A stretch of DNA of 62,634 nucleotides from Candidatus Krumholzibacteriota bacterium (GCA_016933175.1 JAFGBK010000090.1:1-62634); one strand, 5' to 3'; shown: positions 42,668 to 52,465, counted from the first letter of the stretch. The notes: generated by a model from the letters alone, not told the origin. A program made the numbers and translations.

Positions 42668-43766
42668 GAAGCCATGGCGGCGCGCCCTGGCCCTGGCCGT
42701 CGAGGCCCTCTGGCCGCCAGCCGCCGCCCTGGGCCTGAGCTTCGCCGTCGGGACGGTCATCGTCGCCGCCATCGGCGAGAATCCCCTGCGCGTGCTGCCC
42801 CTCATCTTCGCGCCGGGCCTGGGATCCGCGGACGGCTTCGCCCGCGTCCTGTTCGACGCCACGCCGCTGATCCTCACGGGCCTGAGCGTGGCCTACGCCT
42901 TCCGGGCGGGGCTGTTCAACATCGGCGGCGAGGGCCAGCTCTACCTGGGCGCCTTCCTGGCCGCCTGGGTGGCCCTGGCCCTGCCGGGGCTGCCGCGGCC
43001 GGTGGCCCTGCCCCTGGCCGTGCTGGCGGCGGCGGCGGGCGGCGCCCTGTGGGGCGCCATCCCCGGCTGGCTCAAGGCGCGCTTCGGCGTCCACGAGGTC
43101 ATCAACACGATCATGATGAACTTCCTGGCCGTCGGCATCACGGGCTGGCTCGTGGAGCGCTACCTGCAGGAGCCCGGCCAGATGATCCCGCACACGGCCG
43201 AGATCCCCGCCGCCTATCAGCTCCAGCCCTTCGCCCGGGGACCGGCGGGCGCCTGGCTCGGCCTGGACCGCGCCAATCCCCTGGGCGCCTCCCTCCTGGT
43301 GGCCCTGGCGGCGGCCGTCGTCGTGGCCCTGGTCTTCCGCCGCAGCGTGGAGGGCTACCGGCTGCGGGCCGTGGGCCTCAGTCCCCCGGCGGCGCGCTAC
43401 GCGGGCATCGCCGTGGGCGGCGTCACCGTGCGCGCCATGGCCGTCAGCGGCGCCCTGGCGGGCCTGGTGGGGGTGCACGAGGTGCTGCTCTATCGCCACC
43501 GCTTCCTGGACAACTTCTCCTCGGGGCTCGGCTTCCTCGGCATCGCCGTGGCCCTCATGGGCAAGAACCATCCCCTGGGCATCGTCCTGGCCGCCCTGCT
43601 GTTCGGCTTCCTCAACACCGGCGCCCTGGAGATCGACATCTTCACCGAGGTGCCGCGGGAGCTGGTGGTGGTGCTCCAGGCGCTGATCATCCTCCTCGTG
43701 GTGTCCTTCAGCGAGCTGGCCCTCTGGCGGCGGCGCCGCCGGCGGCGGCGCGAGGAGGCGGCATGA
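42660..43766 (+). CDS. Nucleoside ABC transporter permease 1
   Basis: BPD_transp_2-type permease of 368 aa with about nine hydrophobic helices. Family motifs FNIGGEGQLYLGAF, IPGWLKARFGVHEVINTIMMNF and GFLGIAVALMGKNHPLG are present. It pairs with the second permease to form the membrane channel of the BmpA-type importer. Overlaps the ATPase gene by 8 bp and the next permease by 4 bp (ATGA). Confidence 0.92.
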   Translation: MPRKPWRRALALAVEALWPPAAALGLSFAVGTVIVAAIGENPLRVLPLIFAPGLGSADGFARVLFDATPLILTGLSVAYAFRAGLFNIGGEGQLYLGAFLAAWVALALPGLPRPVALPLAVLAAAAGGALWGAIPGWLKARFGVHEVINTIMMNFLAVGITGWLVERYLQEPGQMIPHTAEIPAAYQLQPFARGPAGAWLGLDRANPLGASLLVALAAAVVVALVFRRSVEGYRLRAVGLSPPAARYAGIAVGGVTVRAMAVSGALAGLVGVHEVLLYRHRFLDNFSSGLGFLGIAVALMGKNHPLGIVLAALLFGFLNTGALEIDIFTEVPRELVVVLQALIILLVVSFSELALWRRRRRRRREEAA

Positions 43767-44638
43767 TCGGACTGCTGCTGGGCACCCTGCGCACGGCCAC
43801 GCCCCTGCTCTTCGCGGCGCTGGGCGGCATGTTCTCCGAGCGCGGCGGCGTGGTGAACATCGCCCTGGAGGGCATCCTGCTGGTGGGCGCCTTCGCGGCC
43901 GCGGCCGCCGCCTACTACAGCGGTTCACCGTGGCTGGGCGTCGCGGCCGCGGTCGTCGCCGGCGTGGGCCTGGCGGCGCTGCACGCCCTGGTCTCCCTGC
44001 GCTTCCGCGTGGATCAGATCGTCAGCGGCGTGGCCCTGAACATGCTCGCCCTGGGCGCCACGGAGTTCCTCATGTGGATCTTCTTCGGCAGCGGCAGCAA
44101 CTCGCCGCGCCTGGGCAGCCCGGGATTGCCCGCCACGGCGGGCCGCCTGCTCGTCGAGCTGCCGCCCCTGACGCTGCTCGCCCTGTTGGCCGTGCCGGCC
44201 AGCTCCTGGCTGCTGTTCCGCAGCCGCTTCGGCCTGCGCCTGCGGGCCGTGGGCGAGCACCCCGAGGCCGCCGACTCCCTGGGCCTGCCCGTGCACCGCC
44301 TCCAGTTCTACGGCGTCCTGCTCAGCGGAGCCCTGGCCGGGGCCGGCGGCGCCTTCCTCAGCCTCAACGCCCATTACTTCGTGAAGAACATGAGCGCCGG
44401 CCGCGGCTTCATCGCCCTGGCCGCCCTCATCTTCGGCAAGTGGCGGCCGGGGGGCATCCTCGGCGCGACCCTGCTCTTCGGCTTCGCCGAGTCGCTGCAG
44501 GGTCACCTCGATCTGCCCTGGCTGCCCGTCCGCTTCATGCAGCTACTGCCCTACCTGCTCACCATGGTGGCGCTGGTGGGGGTCATCGGGCGCTGCCGCG
44601 GTCCGGCGGCCGTGGGCCGGCTGTTCGTCAAGGACTGA
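43763..44638 (+). CDS. Nucleoside ABC transporter permease 2
   Basis: Permease of 291 aa with about eight hydrophobic helices. Motifs: [58 protein letters not shown] and [22 protein letters not shown], the last typical of the NupQ/YufQ group. Its ATG overlaps the first permease stop. It is the last gene of the operon that begins at 38192; the purD promoter follows. Confidence 0.92.
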   Translation: MIGLLLGTLRTATPLLFAALGGMFSERGGVVNIALEGILLVGAFAAAAAAYYSGSPWLGVAAAVVAGVGLAALHALVSLRFRVDQIVSGVALNMLALGATEFLMWIFFGSGSNSPRLGSPGLPATAGRLLVELPPLTLLALLAVPASSWLLFRSRFGLRLRAVGEHPEAADSLGLPVHRLQFYGVLLSGALAGAGGAFLSLNAHYFVKNMSAGRGFIALAALIFGKWRPGGILGATLLFGFAESLQGHLDLPWLPVRFMQLLPYLLTMVALVGVIGRCRGPAAVGRLFVKD

Positions 44639-44653
44639 TCCAGCACAAACTTG

Positions 44654-44681
44654 TTGTCCGTTTTTCCGGCTTCCGTATAGA
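44654..44681 (+). promoter_or_regulatory. Promoter and possible operator of purD-purE
   Basis: TTGTCC (44654-44659), 16-nt spacer, TATAGA (44676-44681). An inverted repeat GATTGA-N7-TCAATC (44680-44698) covers the predicted transcription start and could bind a repressor; it is not a known PurR box. Confidence 0.4.
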
Positions 44682-44712
44682 TTGAGAGTGCATCAATCTT
44701 GGGGGAGGCGCC

Positions 44713-45996
44713 GTGCGCGTTCTGGTCATCGGATCCGGAGGCCGTGAGCACGCCCTGGCCTGGCGGCTGGCCGCCTCGCCTTCGGTGCGCACGGTCGTGG
44801 CCTGGCCGGGCAACGGCGGCACCGCCCTGGCTGGCTGGACGCCGCCGGACCTGCCGCCGGCCGATGCCGACGCCGTCGCCCTGGCCGGGCGGCTGCAAGC
44901 CCAGCTGGTGGTGTTGGGGCCCGAGGCGCCGCTGGTGGCGGGCCTGGCCGACCGCCTGCGGGCGGCGGGCATCGCCGTCTGCGGACCGGGCGCCGACGGC
45001 GCGCGGCTGGAGGGCTCCAAGGTCTTCGCCAAGCAGTTCATGCAGCGCCACGGCGTGCCCACGGCCGCGGCGCGCACGGTCACGGACGCGGCGGAGCTGG
45101 ATGCGGCCCTGGACGCCGTGGCGGACGTGGTCGTCAAGGCCGACGGCCTGGCCGCCGGCAAGGGCGTCCTGCTGCCGGAGAGCCGCGAGGCGGCGCGACG
45201 CGCCGCCCTGGCCATGCTGGACGGCAGCGCCTTCGGCGACGCCGGCCGCCGCCTGCTCGTCGAGGAGCGCCTGACGGGCCGGGAGCTGTCCCTGCTGGCC
45301 GTCTGCGACGGCCGCGACTACCTCCTGCTGCCCGCCAGCCAGGACCACAAGCGCGCCGGCGAGGGCGACCGCGGGCCCAACACGGGCGGCATGGGCGCCT
45401 ACTGCCCCGTGCCCGGCGTGGACGGGGCGGAGATGGCCCGACTGGCGGAGCTGGTCTTCGCGCCCACACTGGCGGGCCTGGCGGAAGAGGGCATCGACTA
45501 CCGGGGCCTCCTCTACGCCGGCCTGATGATGACGCCCGCGGGACCCCGGGTCCTGGAGTACAACTGCCGCTTCGGCGATCCCGAGACCCAGGCCGTGCTG
45601 CCCATGCTGGACGGGGACCTGGGCCGCCTGCTGGCCTCGGCGGCGGCGGGAGCCCTCGACCGGGGCGCCGTGACGGCGCGGCCGGGGGCGGCCATCACGG
45701 TGGTCATGGCCGCGGCCGGCTACCCGGGGCCCTGCGAGAAGGGGCGGCCCGTGACGGGTTTGGATCCGGGCGAGGAGCCGGACCGGCAGGTCTTCCACGC
45801 TGGCACGCGCCGGGACGGAGAGCGGATCCTCACCGCCGGCGGCCGCGTGCTGGCGGTGACGGCGCGGGCGGCGGACCTGGCCGGCGCCGCGGCCCGCTGC
45901 TACGAGCGCCTGGCGGGCATCGGCTTCGAGGGCGCCTGGTACCGGCGCGACATCGGCTGGCAGGTCCTGGCGGCCGCGGGAGGCGGCGATGAGTGA
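44713..45996 (+). CDS. purD: Phosphoribosylamine-glycine ligase (GAR synthetase)
   Basis: ATP-grasp enzyme of 427 aa making GAR from phosphoribosylamine and glycine, the second step of purine synthesis. Motifs: [80 protein letters not shown] and [18 protein letters not shown] start at 44713 after GGGGGAGG. It overlaps purE by 8 bp. Other pur genes in the window are purE (next) and purM (59137); the rest lie elsewhere. Confidence 0.96.
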   Translation: MRVLVIGSGGREHALAWRLAASPSVRTVVAWPGNGGTALAGWTPPDLPPADADAVALAGRLQAQLVVLGPEAPLVAGLADRLRAAGIAVCGPGADGARLEGSKVFAKQFMQRHGVPTAAARTVTDAAELDAALDAVADVVVKADGLAAGKGVLLPESREAARRAALAMLDGSAFGDAGRRLLVEERLTGRELSLLAVCDGRDYLLLPASQDHKRAGEGDRGPNTGGMGAYCPVPGVDGAEMARLAELVFAPTLAGLAEEGIDYRGLLYAGLMMTPAGPRVLEYNCRFGDPETQAVLPMLDGDLGRLLASAAAGALDRGAVTARPGAAITVVMAAAGYPGPCEKGRPVTGLDPGEEPDRQVFHAGTRRDGERILTAGGRVLAVTARAADLAGAAARCYERLAGIGFEGAWYRRDIGWQVLAAAGGGDE

Positions 45997-46453
45997 GCCG
46001 CGCGTGGGCATCGTCCTGGGCAGCCGCTCCGACGAGGCGCTGCTGGCGCCCTGCACCGAAACTCTCGACCGGCTGGGAGTGCCCTGGGAGAGCCTCGTGG
46101 CCTCAGCCCATCGCAATCCCGGCCGCGTGGCCGAGTACGCGGGAGGAGCCCGCGCGCGCGGCCTGAAGACCATCATCGCCGTGGCCGGCCTGAGCGCGGC
46201 CCTGCCGGGGGCGATCGCCGCCCACACGACCTTGCCCGTCATCGGTGTCCCCGTGCCGGCCGGCGCCCTGAACGGCATGGATGCCCTGCTGGCCATGGCC
46301 CAGATGCCGCGCGGCGTGCCCGTCGCGACCATGGCCATCGGCAGGAGCGGCGCCGTCAACGCCGCCCTCCTGGCGGCGAGCATCCTGGCCGTCGAGGACG
46401 AGGCCCTGCACGGAAGGCTGGAAACCTACAGGGAAGAATGGAGCCAGTCATGA
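45989..46453 (+). CDS. purE: N5-carboxyaminoimidazole ribonucleotide mutase (PurE)
   Basis: Protein of 154 aa, the small PurE catalytic subunit acting in the AIR to CAIR step. Motifs: GIVLGSRSDEALL, VASAHRNPGRVAEY, IAVAGLSAALPGAIA, LPVIGVPVPAGALNGMDALL and QMPRGVPVATMAIG. The usual AGAGGAAHLPG loop of E. coli PurE reads AVAGLSAALPG, without the His. No purK is adjacent, so whether this is the PurK-dependent class I or another variant should be checked. Overlaps purD by 8 bp and the next gene by 4 bp. Confidence 0.9.
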   Translation: MSEPRVGIVLGSRSDEALLAPCTETLDRLGVPWESLVASAHRNPGRVAEYAGGARARGLKTIIAVAGLSAALPGAIAAHTTLPVIGVPVPAGALNGMDALLAMAQMPRGVPVATMAIGRSGAVNAALLAASILAVEDEALHGRLETYREEWSQS

Positions 46454-47100
46454 AGGACTTCGTGATGAACTTCAAGGAGGATCCCAAGCGAGCGGAGTTG
46501 CAGGCCATCCGCGTCCTGTCCCTGGGGGACATCGCCATCCTGCCCACCGATACCGTCTACGGCCTGCACGGGCTCGCCACCTTCCACTCCACCAGCAGCC
46601 GCCTCTCCCGGCTCAAGGGCTACGCTGAGGGCCAGCGCAGCTTCATCCTTCTGGTCAGGGACCTGGACGAGGTCGGCGCCTGGGCCGAGCTCAGCGACGA
46701 CGAGCGCGCCCTCATCGAGCAGTACAGCCCGGGTGCGGTCACCTGGATCTGCCGGGCGCGCTCCGCGACGCCGCCGGACTGGCTGGGCGAGCTCGAGGGG
46801 CGGCCCACCGTGGCCTTTCGCATCCCCGATCACACGTTCCTGCAATGCCTTCTCCACGTCCTGCCGGGGCCGCTCTTCTCCACCAGCGCCAACCGCGCCG
46901 GGCAAGGTTCCCTTGAATCTGCCGACGAAATTGCTAAGCTGTTCGAGGACAAGGTCAAGCTGGTCGTTTCGGACCCCGACCTCGAAGCGGCGATGGCACG
47001 CGACGGCGCGTCCGTGTCCACTCTCGTCGATCTGTCCACGGGCAACCCCCAGGTGTTGCGCGAGGGGAAGGTGAACCTTTCCTTCGGTGCCGGCCGGTGA
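46450..47100 (+). CDS. YrdC/Sua5-family L-threonylcarbamoyladenylate synthase
   Basis: YrdC-domain protein of 216 aa, making threonylcarbamoyl-AMP for t6A37 modification of ANN-decoding tRNAs. Motifs: LGDIAILPTDTVYGLHGLA, KGYAEGQRSFILLVRDL, YSPGAVTWICRAR, TVAFRIPDH and LFSTSANRAGQ. ATG 46450 overlaps the purE stop and has GGAG 6 nt upstream; ATG 46438 is a possible alternative. Order with the phosphatase, rpiB and glyA matches the Bacillus ywlC-ywlE-ywlF-glyA cluster. Confidence 0.88.
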   Translation: MKDFVMNFKEDPKRAELQAIRVLSLGDIAILPTDTVYGLHGLATFHSTSSRLSRLKGYAEGQRSFILLVRDLDEVGAWAELSDDERALIEQYSPGAVTWICRARSATPPDWLGELEGRPTVAFRIPDHTFLQCLLHVLPGPLFSTSANRAGQGSLESADEIAKLFEDKVKLVVSDPDLEAAMARDGASVSTLVDLSTGNPQVLREGKVNLSFGAGR

Positions 47101-47627
47101 TGCGGCCCAAGCGCGTCCTGTTCGTCTGCACCGGCAACATCTGCAGGAGCCCCATGGCGGAGGGCCTGGCCCGCCACCTGGCCCGGGCCCGCGGCCTGGA
47201 TCTGTCCTTCAGCAGCGCCGGGGTCGCCGCGCCGGAGGGTCATCCGGCCAGCGACCTTGCCCGGAGCGTGCTGGCAGCGCGGGGCGTCGACATCGGCGGG
47301 CACCACGCGCGCCGCCTGCGCCCGGGGATCCTCGCCGCGGCGGACCTGGTGGTGGTCATGGAGGAGGAGCACCGGCTCGCCGTCCGGGAGATGCCGGAGG
47401 CGGCCCGGCGGCCGGTCCTCCTGTTGAGCGAGTGGGCGGGCGAGCCGCACCTCGGCCCCGGCGTGGACGATCCCATCGGCGGAGACAGGGCCGACTACGA
47501 GGAGGCGGCGACGATCATCGAGATATACATCCAGCGTGCCCTGGACGGGCTGACGGGCCCGGCAGACGCTCCCGAAGGAGGCGACGATGGCTCTCAAGAA
47601 GGCCGACAAGATATGGATGAACGGTAA
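47100..47627 (+). CDS. Low-molecular-weight protein phosphatase (LMW-PTP / YwlE-like)
   Basis: Phosphatase of about 175 aa. The P-loop is FVCTGNICRSPMAE (C-x5-R), and the general acid Asp lies in the late segment GVDDPIGGDRADYEEA. In Bacillus YwlE this fold removes phosphate from arginine; other members act on tyrosine. The Ile in the P-loop (GNICRS, rather than GNTCRS of YwlE) leaves the specificity undecided. The start is GTG 47097 or ATG 47100. The 3' end overlaps ilvE by 41 bp, and the last residues are hydrophilic and poorly conserved. Confidence 0.85.
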   Translation: MRPKRVLFVCTGNICRSPMAEGLARHLARARGLDLSFSSAGVAAPEGHPASDLARSVLAARGVDIGGHHARRLRPGILAAADLVVVMEEEHRLAVREMPEAARRPVLLLSEWAGEPHLGPGVDDPIGGDRADYEEAATIIEIYIQRALDGLTGPADAPEGGDDGSQEGRQDMDER

Positions 47628-48525
47628 GCTCGTTGACTGGGACGCGGCGAAGGTCCACGTCCTCAGCCACGTGCTTCACTACGGCAGCAGCGTCTTCGAG
47701 GGGATCCGGGTCTACAAGACGCCCGACGGGCCCGCCGTCTTCCGGCTCGACGACCACACCCGGCGCCTGATCGACTCGGCGCGGATCTACCGCATGGAGA
47801 TCCCCTTCAGCTTCGGGGAGCTCAGGGAGGCCCAGCTCGAGACCGTCCGCGCCAACAAGCTCCAGGAGTGCTACATCCGCCCCCTGGTCTACCGCGGCTA
47901 CGGGTCCATGGGCGTCAATCCCGCCGGCTGCCCCATCGACGTGGCCATCGCCGTCTGGGAGTGGGGCGCCTACCTGGGCCCGGAGGCCCTCAAGCAGGGC
48001 GTGGACGTCTGCGTCTCCAGCTGGAACCGCTGCGCGCCGAACACCATGCCGAACATGGCCAAGGCGGGCAGCAACTACATGAACAGCCAGCTCATCAAGA
48101 TGGAGGCCATCGCCAACGGCTACGTCGAGGGCATCGGCCTGGACGTGCACGGCTACGTGAGCGAGGGCAGCGGCGAGAACCTCTTCCTCGTCAAGAACGG
48201 CGTCGTCTACACGACCCCGATCCACGGCTCCATCCTGCTGGGCATCACCCGGCACTCGATCATGACCCTGCTGGGCGAGATGGACATCGAGGTGCGCGAG
48301 ACCACCATCCCGCGCGAGATGCTCTACGTGGCCGACGAGGTGTTCTTCACCGGCAGCGCGTCGGAGGTGACGCCCATCCGCAGCATCGACAAGATCCAGG
48401 TCGGCAGCGGCGCCCGCGGCCCGGTCGCCGAGCGGCTGCAGGAGCGCTTCTTCGGCATGTTCGACGGCACCCACGCGGACCGCTACGGCTGGCTGACCGT
48501 CGTCGAGCCGGCGAAGGTGGGCTAG
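47587..48525 (+). CDS. ilvE: Branched-chain amino acid aminotransferase
   Basis: Fold-type IV PLP enzyme of 312 aa. Motifs: KIWMNGKLVDWDAAKVHVLSH, HYGSSVFEGIRVY, RLDDHTRRLIDSARIYRM, YIRPLVYRGYGSMGVNP, NMAKAGSNYMNSQL (PLP lysine), GYVSEGSGENLFLV and DEVFFTGSASEVTPIRSID. It makes or breaks down Leu, Ile and Val with 2-oxoglutarate. GGAGG lies 5 nt before the ATG. It sits inside the ywl-type cluster, its stop sharing a base with the rpiB start. Confidence 0.94.
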   Translation: MALKKADKIWMNGKLVDWDAAKVHVLSHVLHYGSSVFEGIRVYKTPDGPAVFRLDDHTRRLIDSARIYRMEIPFSFGELREAQLETVRANKLQECYIRPLVYRGYGSMGVNPAGCPIDVAIAVWEWGAYLGPEALKQGVDVCVSSWNRCAPNTMPNMAKAGSNYMNSQLIKMEAIANGYVEGIGLDVHGYVSEGSGENLFLVKNGVVYTTPIHGSILLGITRHSIMTLLGEMDIEVRETTIPREMLYVADEVFFTGSASEVTPIRSIDKIQVGSGARGPVAERLQERFFGMFDGTHADRYGWLTVVEPAKVG

Positions 48526-48980
48526 TGCGCATCGCCGTCGCCACCGACCACCGCGGCCTCATCCTCAAGGAGGACCTGGTCCGCTTCCTCGCGGAGGCGG
48601 GCCACGAGGTTCGGGACCTGAGCAGCCATGAGACGGGTCCGGTGGACTACCCGCGCTACGCCTTCGCCGTGGCCGAGGCCGTCGCCGCCGGCGAGGAGGA
48701 GCGCGGCGTGCTCATCTGCGGCACGGGCATCGGCATGTCCATCGCCGCCAACAAGGTGCCCGGCGTGCGCGCCGCCCTGGTCTACGACGAGGATTCCGTG
48801 CGCCTCTCCCGCGAGCACAACGACGCCAACGTGCTGGTGCTGCCGGGAAACTGGCTGCCGGCGGAGCGGGCCCGGCAGTGGCTGCGCCTCTGGCTGGCGA
48901 CGCCCTTCGCGGGCGGGCGTCACGTTCCCCGGCTGGCCCTGATCAGCGACTACGACAGCGGGCGGCGCGGCGGCGCCTAA
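48525..48980 (+). CDS. rpiB: Ribose-5-phosphate isomerase B
   Basis: RpiB/LacA/LacB-family isomerase of 151 aa interconverting ribose-5-P and ribulose-5-P. Motifs: [55 protein letters not shown] and [14 protein letters not shown]. The Cys and His expected at the active site are present. The GTG start at 48525 shares one base with the ilvE stop (TAGTG). An rpiB-glyA order is common, which favours R5P isomerase over allose-6-P or LacAB activity. Confidence 0.92.
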   Translation: MRIAVATDHRGLILKEDLVRFLAEAGHEVRDLSSHETGPVDYPRYAFAVAEAVAAGEEERGVLICGTGIGMSIAANKVPGVRAALVYDEDSVRLSREHNDANVLVLPGNWLPAERARQWLRLWLATPFAGGRHVPRLALISDYDSGRRGGA

Positions 48981-49012
48981 GGCGCCGCGTCCCGCCCGGG
49001 CAGGAGAGTGCA

Positions 49013-50305
49013 ATGGACAGCATGATCGCGATCCAGAAGACCGATCCCGAGATCCACGCCGCCATCCAGGGGGAGCTGGCCCGCCAGGAGCACGGCCTGG
49101 AGATGATCGCGTCGGAGAACTTCGTCTCGCCGGCGGTGCTGGCCGCCATGGGTTCGGTGATGACGAACAAGTACGCCGAGGGCTATCCGGGCAAGCGCTA
49201 CTACGGCGGCTGCGAGCACGTGGACGAGGCCGAGCGCCTGGCCCGCGACCGCGCCCGCGAGCTCTTCGACGCCGAGCGCGCCAACGTGCAGCCCCACTCG
49301 GGCACCCAGGCCAACATCACGGCCTACATGGCCTTCCTCGAGCCCGGCGACACGATCATGGGCATGAACCTCTCGCACGGCGGCCATCTCAGCCACGGCC
49401 ACCCGCTGAACTTCTCCGGCAAGTACTTCAAGGTGGTGCCCTACGGCGTCAAGGAGGGCGAGGAGACCATCGACTACGAGGCCCTGGCCGAGATCGCCCA
49501 GCGCGAGCGGCCGAAGCTCATCATGTGCGGCGCCAGCGCCTACCCGCGCTTCATCGACTTCGCCCGCTTCCGCGAGGTGGCGGACGCCGTGGGCGCGGTC
49601 CTGGTGGTGGACATGGCCCACATCGCCGGCCTCGTCGCGGGCGGCGCGCATCCCAGCCCGGTTCCTCACGCGGACGTGGTCACCAGCACCACCCACAAGA
49701 CCCTGCGCGGCCCGCGCGGGGGGCTGATCCTGGAGAAGAAGGAACACGTCAACGTGATCAACAAGGTCAACTTCCCCGGCAACCAGGGCGGGCCCTTCAT
49801 GCACATGATCGCCGCCAAGGCGGTCTGCTTCCGCGAGTGCCTCACCGACGAGTTCAAGGCCTACGCCCGGCAGATCGTGGCCAACGCCAAGACGCTGGCC
49901 GCGACCCTGACCGGCCGCGGCTTCCAGCTGGTCTCCGGCGGCACGGACAACCACCTGCTGCTCGTCAACTTCCGCGGCACCGAGATCACCGGCGCCGACG
50001 CCGAGGCCGCCCTGGAGCGGGCCGGGATCACCGTCAACAAGAACACCGTGCCCTTCGAGGAGCGCAGCCCCTTCGTCACCAGCGGCATCCGGATCGGAAC
50101 GCCCGCCCTGACAACGCGCGGCATGCGGGAGGCCGAGATGGAGACCGTCGGCGGCTTCATCGCCGACGTGCTGGACGTGGTGGACGGGGACGCGGCGGCG
50201 CGGGACGAGCGCATCGCCGCCGTCGCGGCGAAGACGAGGGAGCTGGCCGACGCCTTCCCGCTCTACGGGCCGGGGTCCCGGGCGGTCTGGCCGCGCTTCG
50301 AGTAG
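49013..50305 (+). CDS. glyA: Serine hydroxymethyltransferase
   Basis: PLP enzyme of 430 aa converting serine and THF to glycine and methylene-THF. Motifs: [58 protein letters not shown] and [14 protein letters not shown] with PLP lysine K229, the same number as in E. coli. ATG 49013 follows CAGGAGAG. It probably shares the operon with rpiB upstream and nrdR 24 bp downstream. Confidence 0.96.
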   Translation: MDSMIAIQKTDPEIHAAIQGELARQEHGLEMIASENFVSPAVLAAMGSVMTNKYAEGYPGKRYYGGCEHVDEAERLARDRARELFDAERANVQPHSGTQANITAYMAFLEPGDTIMGMNLSHGGHLSHGHPLNFSGKYFKVVPYGVKEGEETIDYEALAEIAQRERPKLIMCGASAYPRFIDFARFREVADAVGAVLVVDMAHIAGLVAGGAHPSPVPHADVVTSTTHKTLRGPRGGLILEKKEHVNVINKVNFPGNQGGPFMHMIAAKAVCFRECLTDEFKAYARQIVANAKTLAATLTGRGFQLVSGGTDNHLLLVNFRGTEITGADAEAALERAGITVNKNTVPFEERSPFVTSGIRIGTPALTTRGMREAEMETVGGFIADVLDVVDGDAAARDERIAAVAAKTRELADAFPLYGPGSRAVWPRFE

Positions 50306-50329
50306 GAGTCCGCAACAGGGAGGCCGGAC

Positions 50330-50812
50330 GTGAAGTGCCCCTTCTGCGGCCACCAGGAGGACCGCGTCGTGGACTCGCGCATCACGCGCGAGGGCGAGGC
50401 GGTGCGCCGCCGGCGCGAGTGCCTCGGCTGCGGGGCGCGCTACACGACCTACGAGTACGTCGAGCGCACGCCCGTCACCGTCGTCAAGTCCGACGGGCGG
50501 CGCGTCGCCTACGACCGGGGAAAGGTGCTCGGCGGCCTGCTCAAGGCCTGCGAGAAGCGCCCGGTGGCCCGCGAGGAGCTGGAGCGCCTGCTCGACGATC
50601 TCGAACGCCACGTGATCTTCGCCGGCATGGGCGGCGAGCTGACCTCCAAGCGCATCGGGGAGGAGGTCATGCGGCGGCTCCGGGACCTGGACGAGGTGGC
50701 CTACGTCCGCTTCGCCTCGGTCTACCGGCGCTTCACGGACCTCAGCCAGTTCACGGCCGAACTCGACGCGCTTCTGGACGAGCGCGAACAACGCAAAGGG
50801 AGGGAACGATGA
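50330..50812 (+). CDS. nrdR: Transcriptional repressor NrdR
   Basis: Regulator of 160 aa repressing ribonucleotide reductase genes according to the ATP/dATP balance. The zinc ribbon uses C3, C6, C31 and C34, and an ATP-cone follows (VVKSDGRRVAYDRGKVLGGLLKACEKRPV). ELTSKRIGEEVMRRLRDLDEVAYVRFASVYR is the usual C-terminal half, given here in full only by its ends. GTG start at 50330. A glyA-nrdR neighbourhood is frequent. The stop overlaps the following lipoprotein gene. Confidence 0.95.
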   Translation: MKCPFCGHQEDRVVDSRITREGEAVRRRRECLGCGARYTTYEYVERTPVTVVKSDGRRVAYDRGKVLGGLLKACEKRPVAREELERLLDDLERHVIFAGMGGELTSKRIGEEVMRRLRDLDEVAYVRFASVYRRFTDLSQFTAELDALLDEREQRKGRER

Positions 50813-51693
50813 TCGCGAAGCGATGCATCCTGCTGCTGCCCCTGGTCCTGCTCCTCGCCGGTTGCGGCGGCGGCACCGCCACGACCGCCAGCCGCCCGGC
50901 CACCGGCGGCGACGCGCCTCCCGTCGACCTCGCCTACGTGCCCGCCGGCGAGCCCCTGCGTTTCGGCGTCGCCATGACGGACGAGACGGAGGTCATGGGC
51001 AACAACTTCCAGACGAGCATCCGCTACGAGTGGACGGCCGACGACTGGCAGGCGGAGGCGGACGGGACCTGGACGGCCCGCGTCACCTTCGCCAAGATCA
51101 AGGCCACCCGGCGCAGCGAGATCGACGTCACCATGAGGCCCATCGAGCACTTCGACCGCCTGGAGGGCTTCCACTGGCGCTTCCGCCTGGACGACGACGG
51201 CTTCGAGCCCGATGGCGAGCTGGGCAAGGACCGCCAGTTCAAGGCCGTGTTCGGCACCCTGGCCGGCGGCGTGACGCCGCTGAGCCTGCGGGGGCCCGGG
51301 CACCCCGTCGCCCCCGGCGAGGCCTGGACGGACACCCTCGGGATGGAGGACAACCCCTTCGGTCCGGCCATGAAGAACAACGTGGTCGGCATCGTCTTCG
51401 CGCGCGACGAGAAGAAGGACGGCCGCGACTGCGCCCGCTTCGACATGGACTTCGACACGGAGCTGGACGGCATCCTCGGCGAGGGGTCCGACCAGGCCCA
51501 GAAGGCCGTGGGCAAGGTCGAGCTGCGCGCCAAGGCCTGGTTCGCGCGCGCGCTCGGTCACGTCACCAAGACCGAGGAGCGGCTCAAGACGGTGCTGGAC
51601 CTGACGCCGGTGGACGCCCATGGCGAGCCCACGGGCCAGAAGCAGGTCTTCACGACCGTCCACAACGTCACGGTGACCTTCTTCGGCAACTGA
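50809..51693 (+). CDS. Lipoprotein of unknown function (DUF6263-like)
   Basis: Predicted lipoprotein of 294 aa: lipobox LLLAGC with C19, then a Thr/Ala linker and a beta-rich domain with FKAVFGTLAGGVTPLSLRGPG, GEAWTDTL, AKAWFARALGHVTKTEE and a C-terminal VHNVTVTFFGN. The general pattern resembles DUF6263-type exported lipoproteins, which have no assigned role. ATG overlaps the nrdR stop (ATGA). tatC follows 10 bp later. LspA and Lnt encoded in this window would process it. Confidence 0.75.
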   Translation: MIAKRCILLLPLVLLLAGCGGGTATTASRPATGGDAPPVDLAYVPAGEPLRFGVAMTDETEVMGNNFQTSIRYEWTADDWQAEADGTWTARVTFAKIKATRRSEIDVTMRPIEHFDRLEGFHWRFRLDDDGFEPDGELGKDRQFKAVFGTLAGGVTPLSLRGPGHPVAPGEAWTDTLGMEDNPFGPAMKNNVVGIVFARDEKKDGRDCARFDMDFDTELDGILGEGSDQAQKAVGKVELRAKAWFARALGHVTKTEERLKTVLDLTPVDAHGEPTGQKQVFTTVHNVTVTFFGN

Positions 51694-51703
51694 GGACGCC
51701 CGC

Positions 51704-52465
51704 GTGCCCGAGCGCGACGAGGACAGCCTGCCCCGCATGCCCTTCCTCCAGCATCTGGAGGAGCTGCGCAAGGTGCTGGTCACGGCCCTCGTCGTGCTCG
51801 TGGCGGGCACGGCCGGCGCCTGGTTCCTCTCGGGCCGCATCCTCTCCGTGCTCACGAAGCTGATGCCCGGCGACGACGTGGCCCACATCTTCTCGCCGCC
51901 GGAGGCCTTTCTCATCCGCCTCAAGGTGAGCGCCGCCACGGCGCTTTTCGTGGGCGTGCCGGTCATCCTCTTCCAGATCTGGCGCTTCCTGGCGCCGGCC
52001 CTCTACGGTCACGAACGGCGCCGCCTGATGCCGCTCTTCCTCGTCTCGACGGCCCTGTTCTACGGTGGCACGGTCTTCGCCTACCTGATCATCACGCCCA
52101 TCATGCTGGCCTACTTCTGGCGACTGGTGCCGGCGGGCGTGATGATGACCGTCGGCATCAGCCAGCTCTTCGCCATCGTCGCCAAGCTGAGCGTGGCCTT
52201 CGGCATCGTCTTCCAGCTGCCCCTGGTCATCTTCCTGCTCAGCCTGATGGGCCTGGTTTCGCCGCGCTGGCTGCTCGGGCAGTGGCGGATCGCCCTCGTC
52301 GTCCTCCTCGTCTTCAGCGCCATCCTGACGCCGCCGGACATCATCAGCCAGCTCTTCATGACCGTGCCCCTGTTCATCCTCTACCTGATCAGCGCCGGCA
52401 TGTCCTTGCTCGTCGAGCGCCGCCGGCGGGCGGCCGGCTCCGTTGACACCCCCGAGGGCCTGTGA
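51704..52465 (+). CDS. tatC: Sec-independent protein translocase TatC
   Basis: Membrane protein of 253 aa with six helices, forming the receptor core of the twin-arginine translocase. Motifs: MPFLQHLEELRKVLV, IFSPPEAFLIRLKVS, FQIWRFLAPALYGHERR, and FGIVFQLPLVIFLL near the end. GTG start at 51704. No tatA or tatB gene is in the window. The promoter of the next gene lies in its last 25 bp. Confidence 0.95.
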   Translation: MPERDEDSLPRMPFLQHLEELRKVLVTALVVLVAGTAGAWFLSGRILSVLTKLMPGDDVAHIFSPPEAFLIRLKVSAATALFVGVPVILFQIWRFLAPALYGHERRRLMPLFLVSTALFYGGTVFAYLIITPIMLAYFWRLVPAGVMMTVGISQLFAIVAKLSVAFGIVFQLPLVIFLLSLMGLVSPRWLLGQWRIALVVLLVFSAILTPPDIISQLFMTVPLFILYLISAGMSLLVERRRRAAGSVDTPEGL

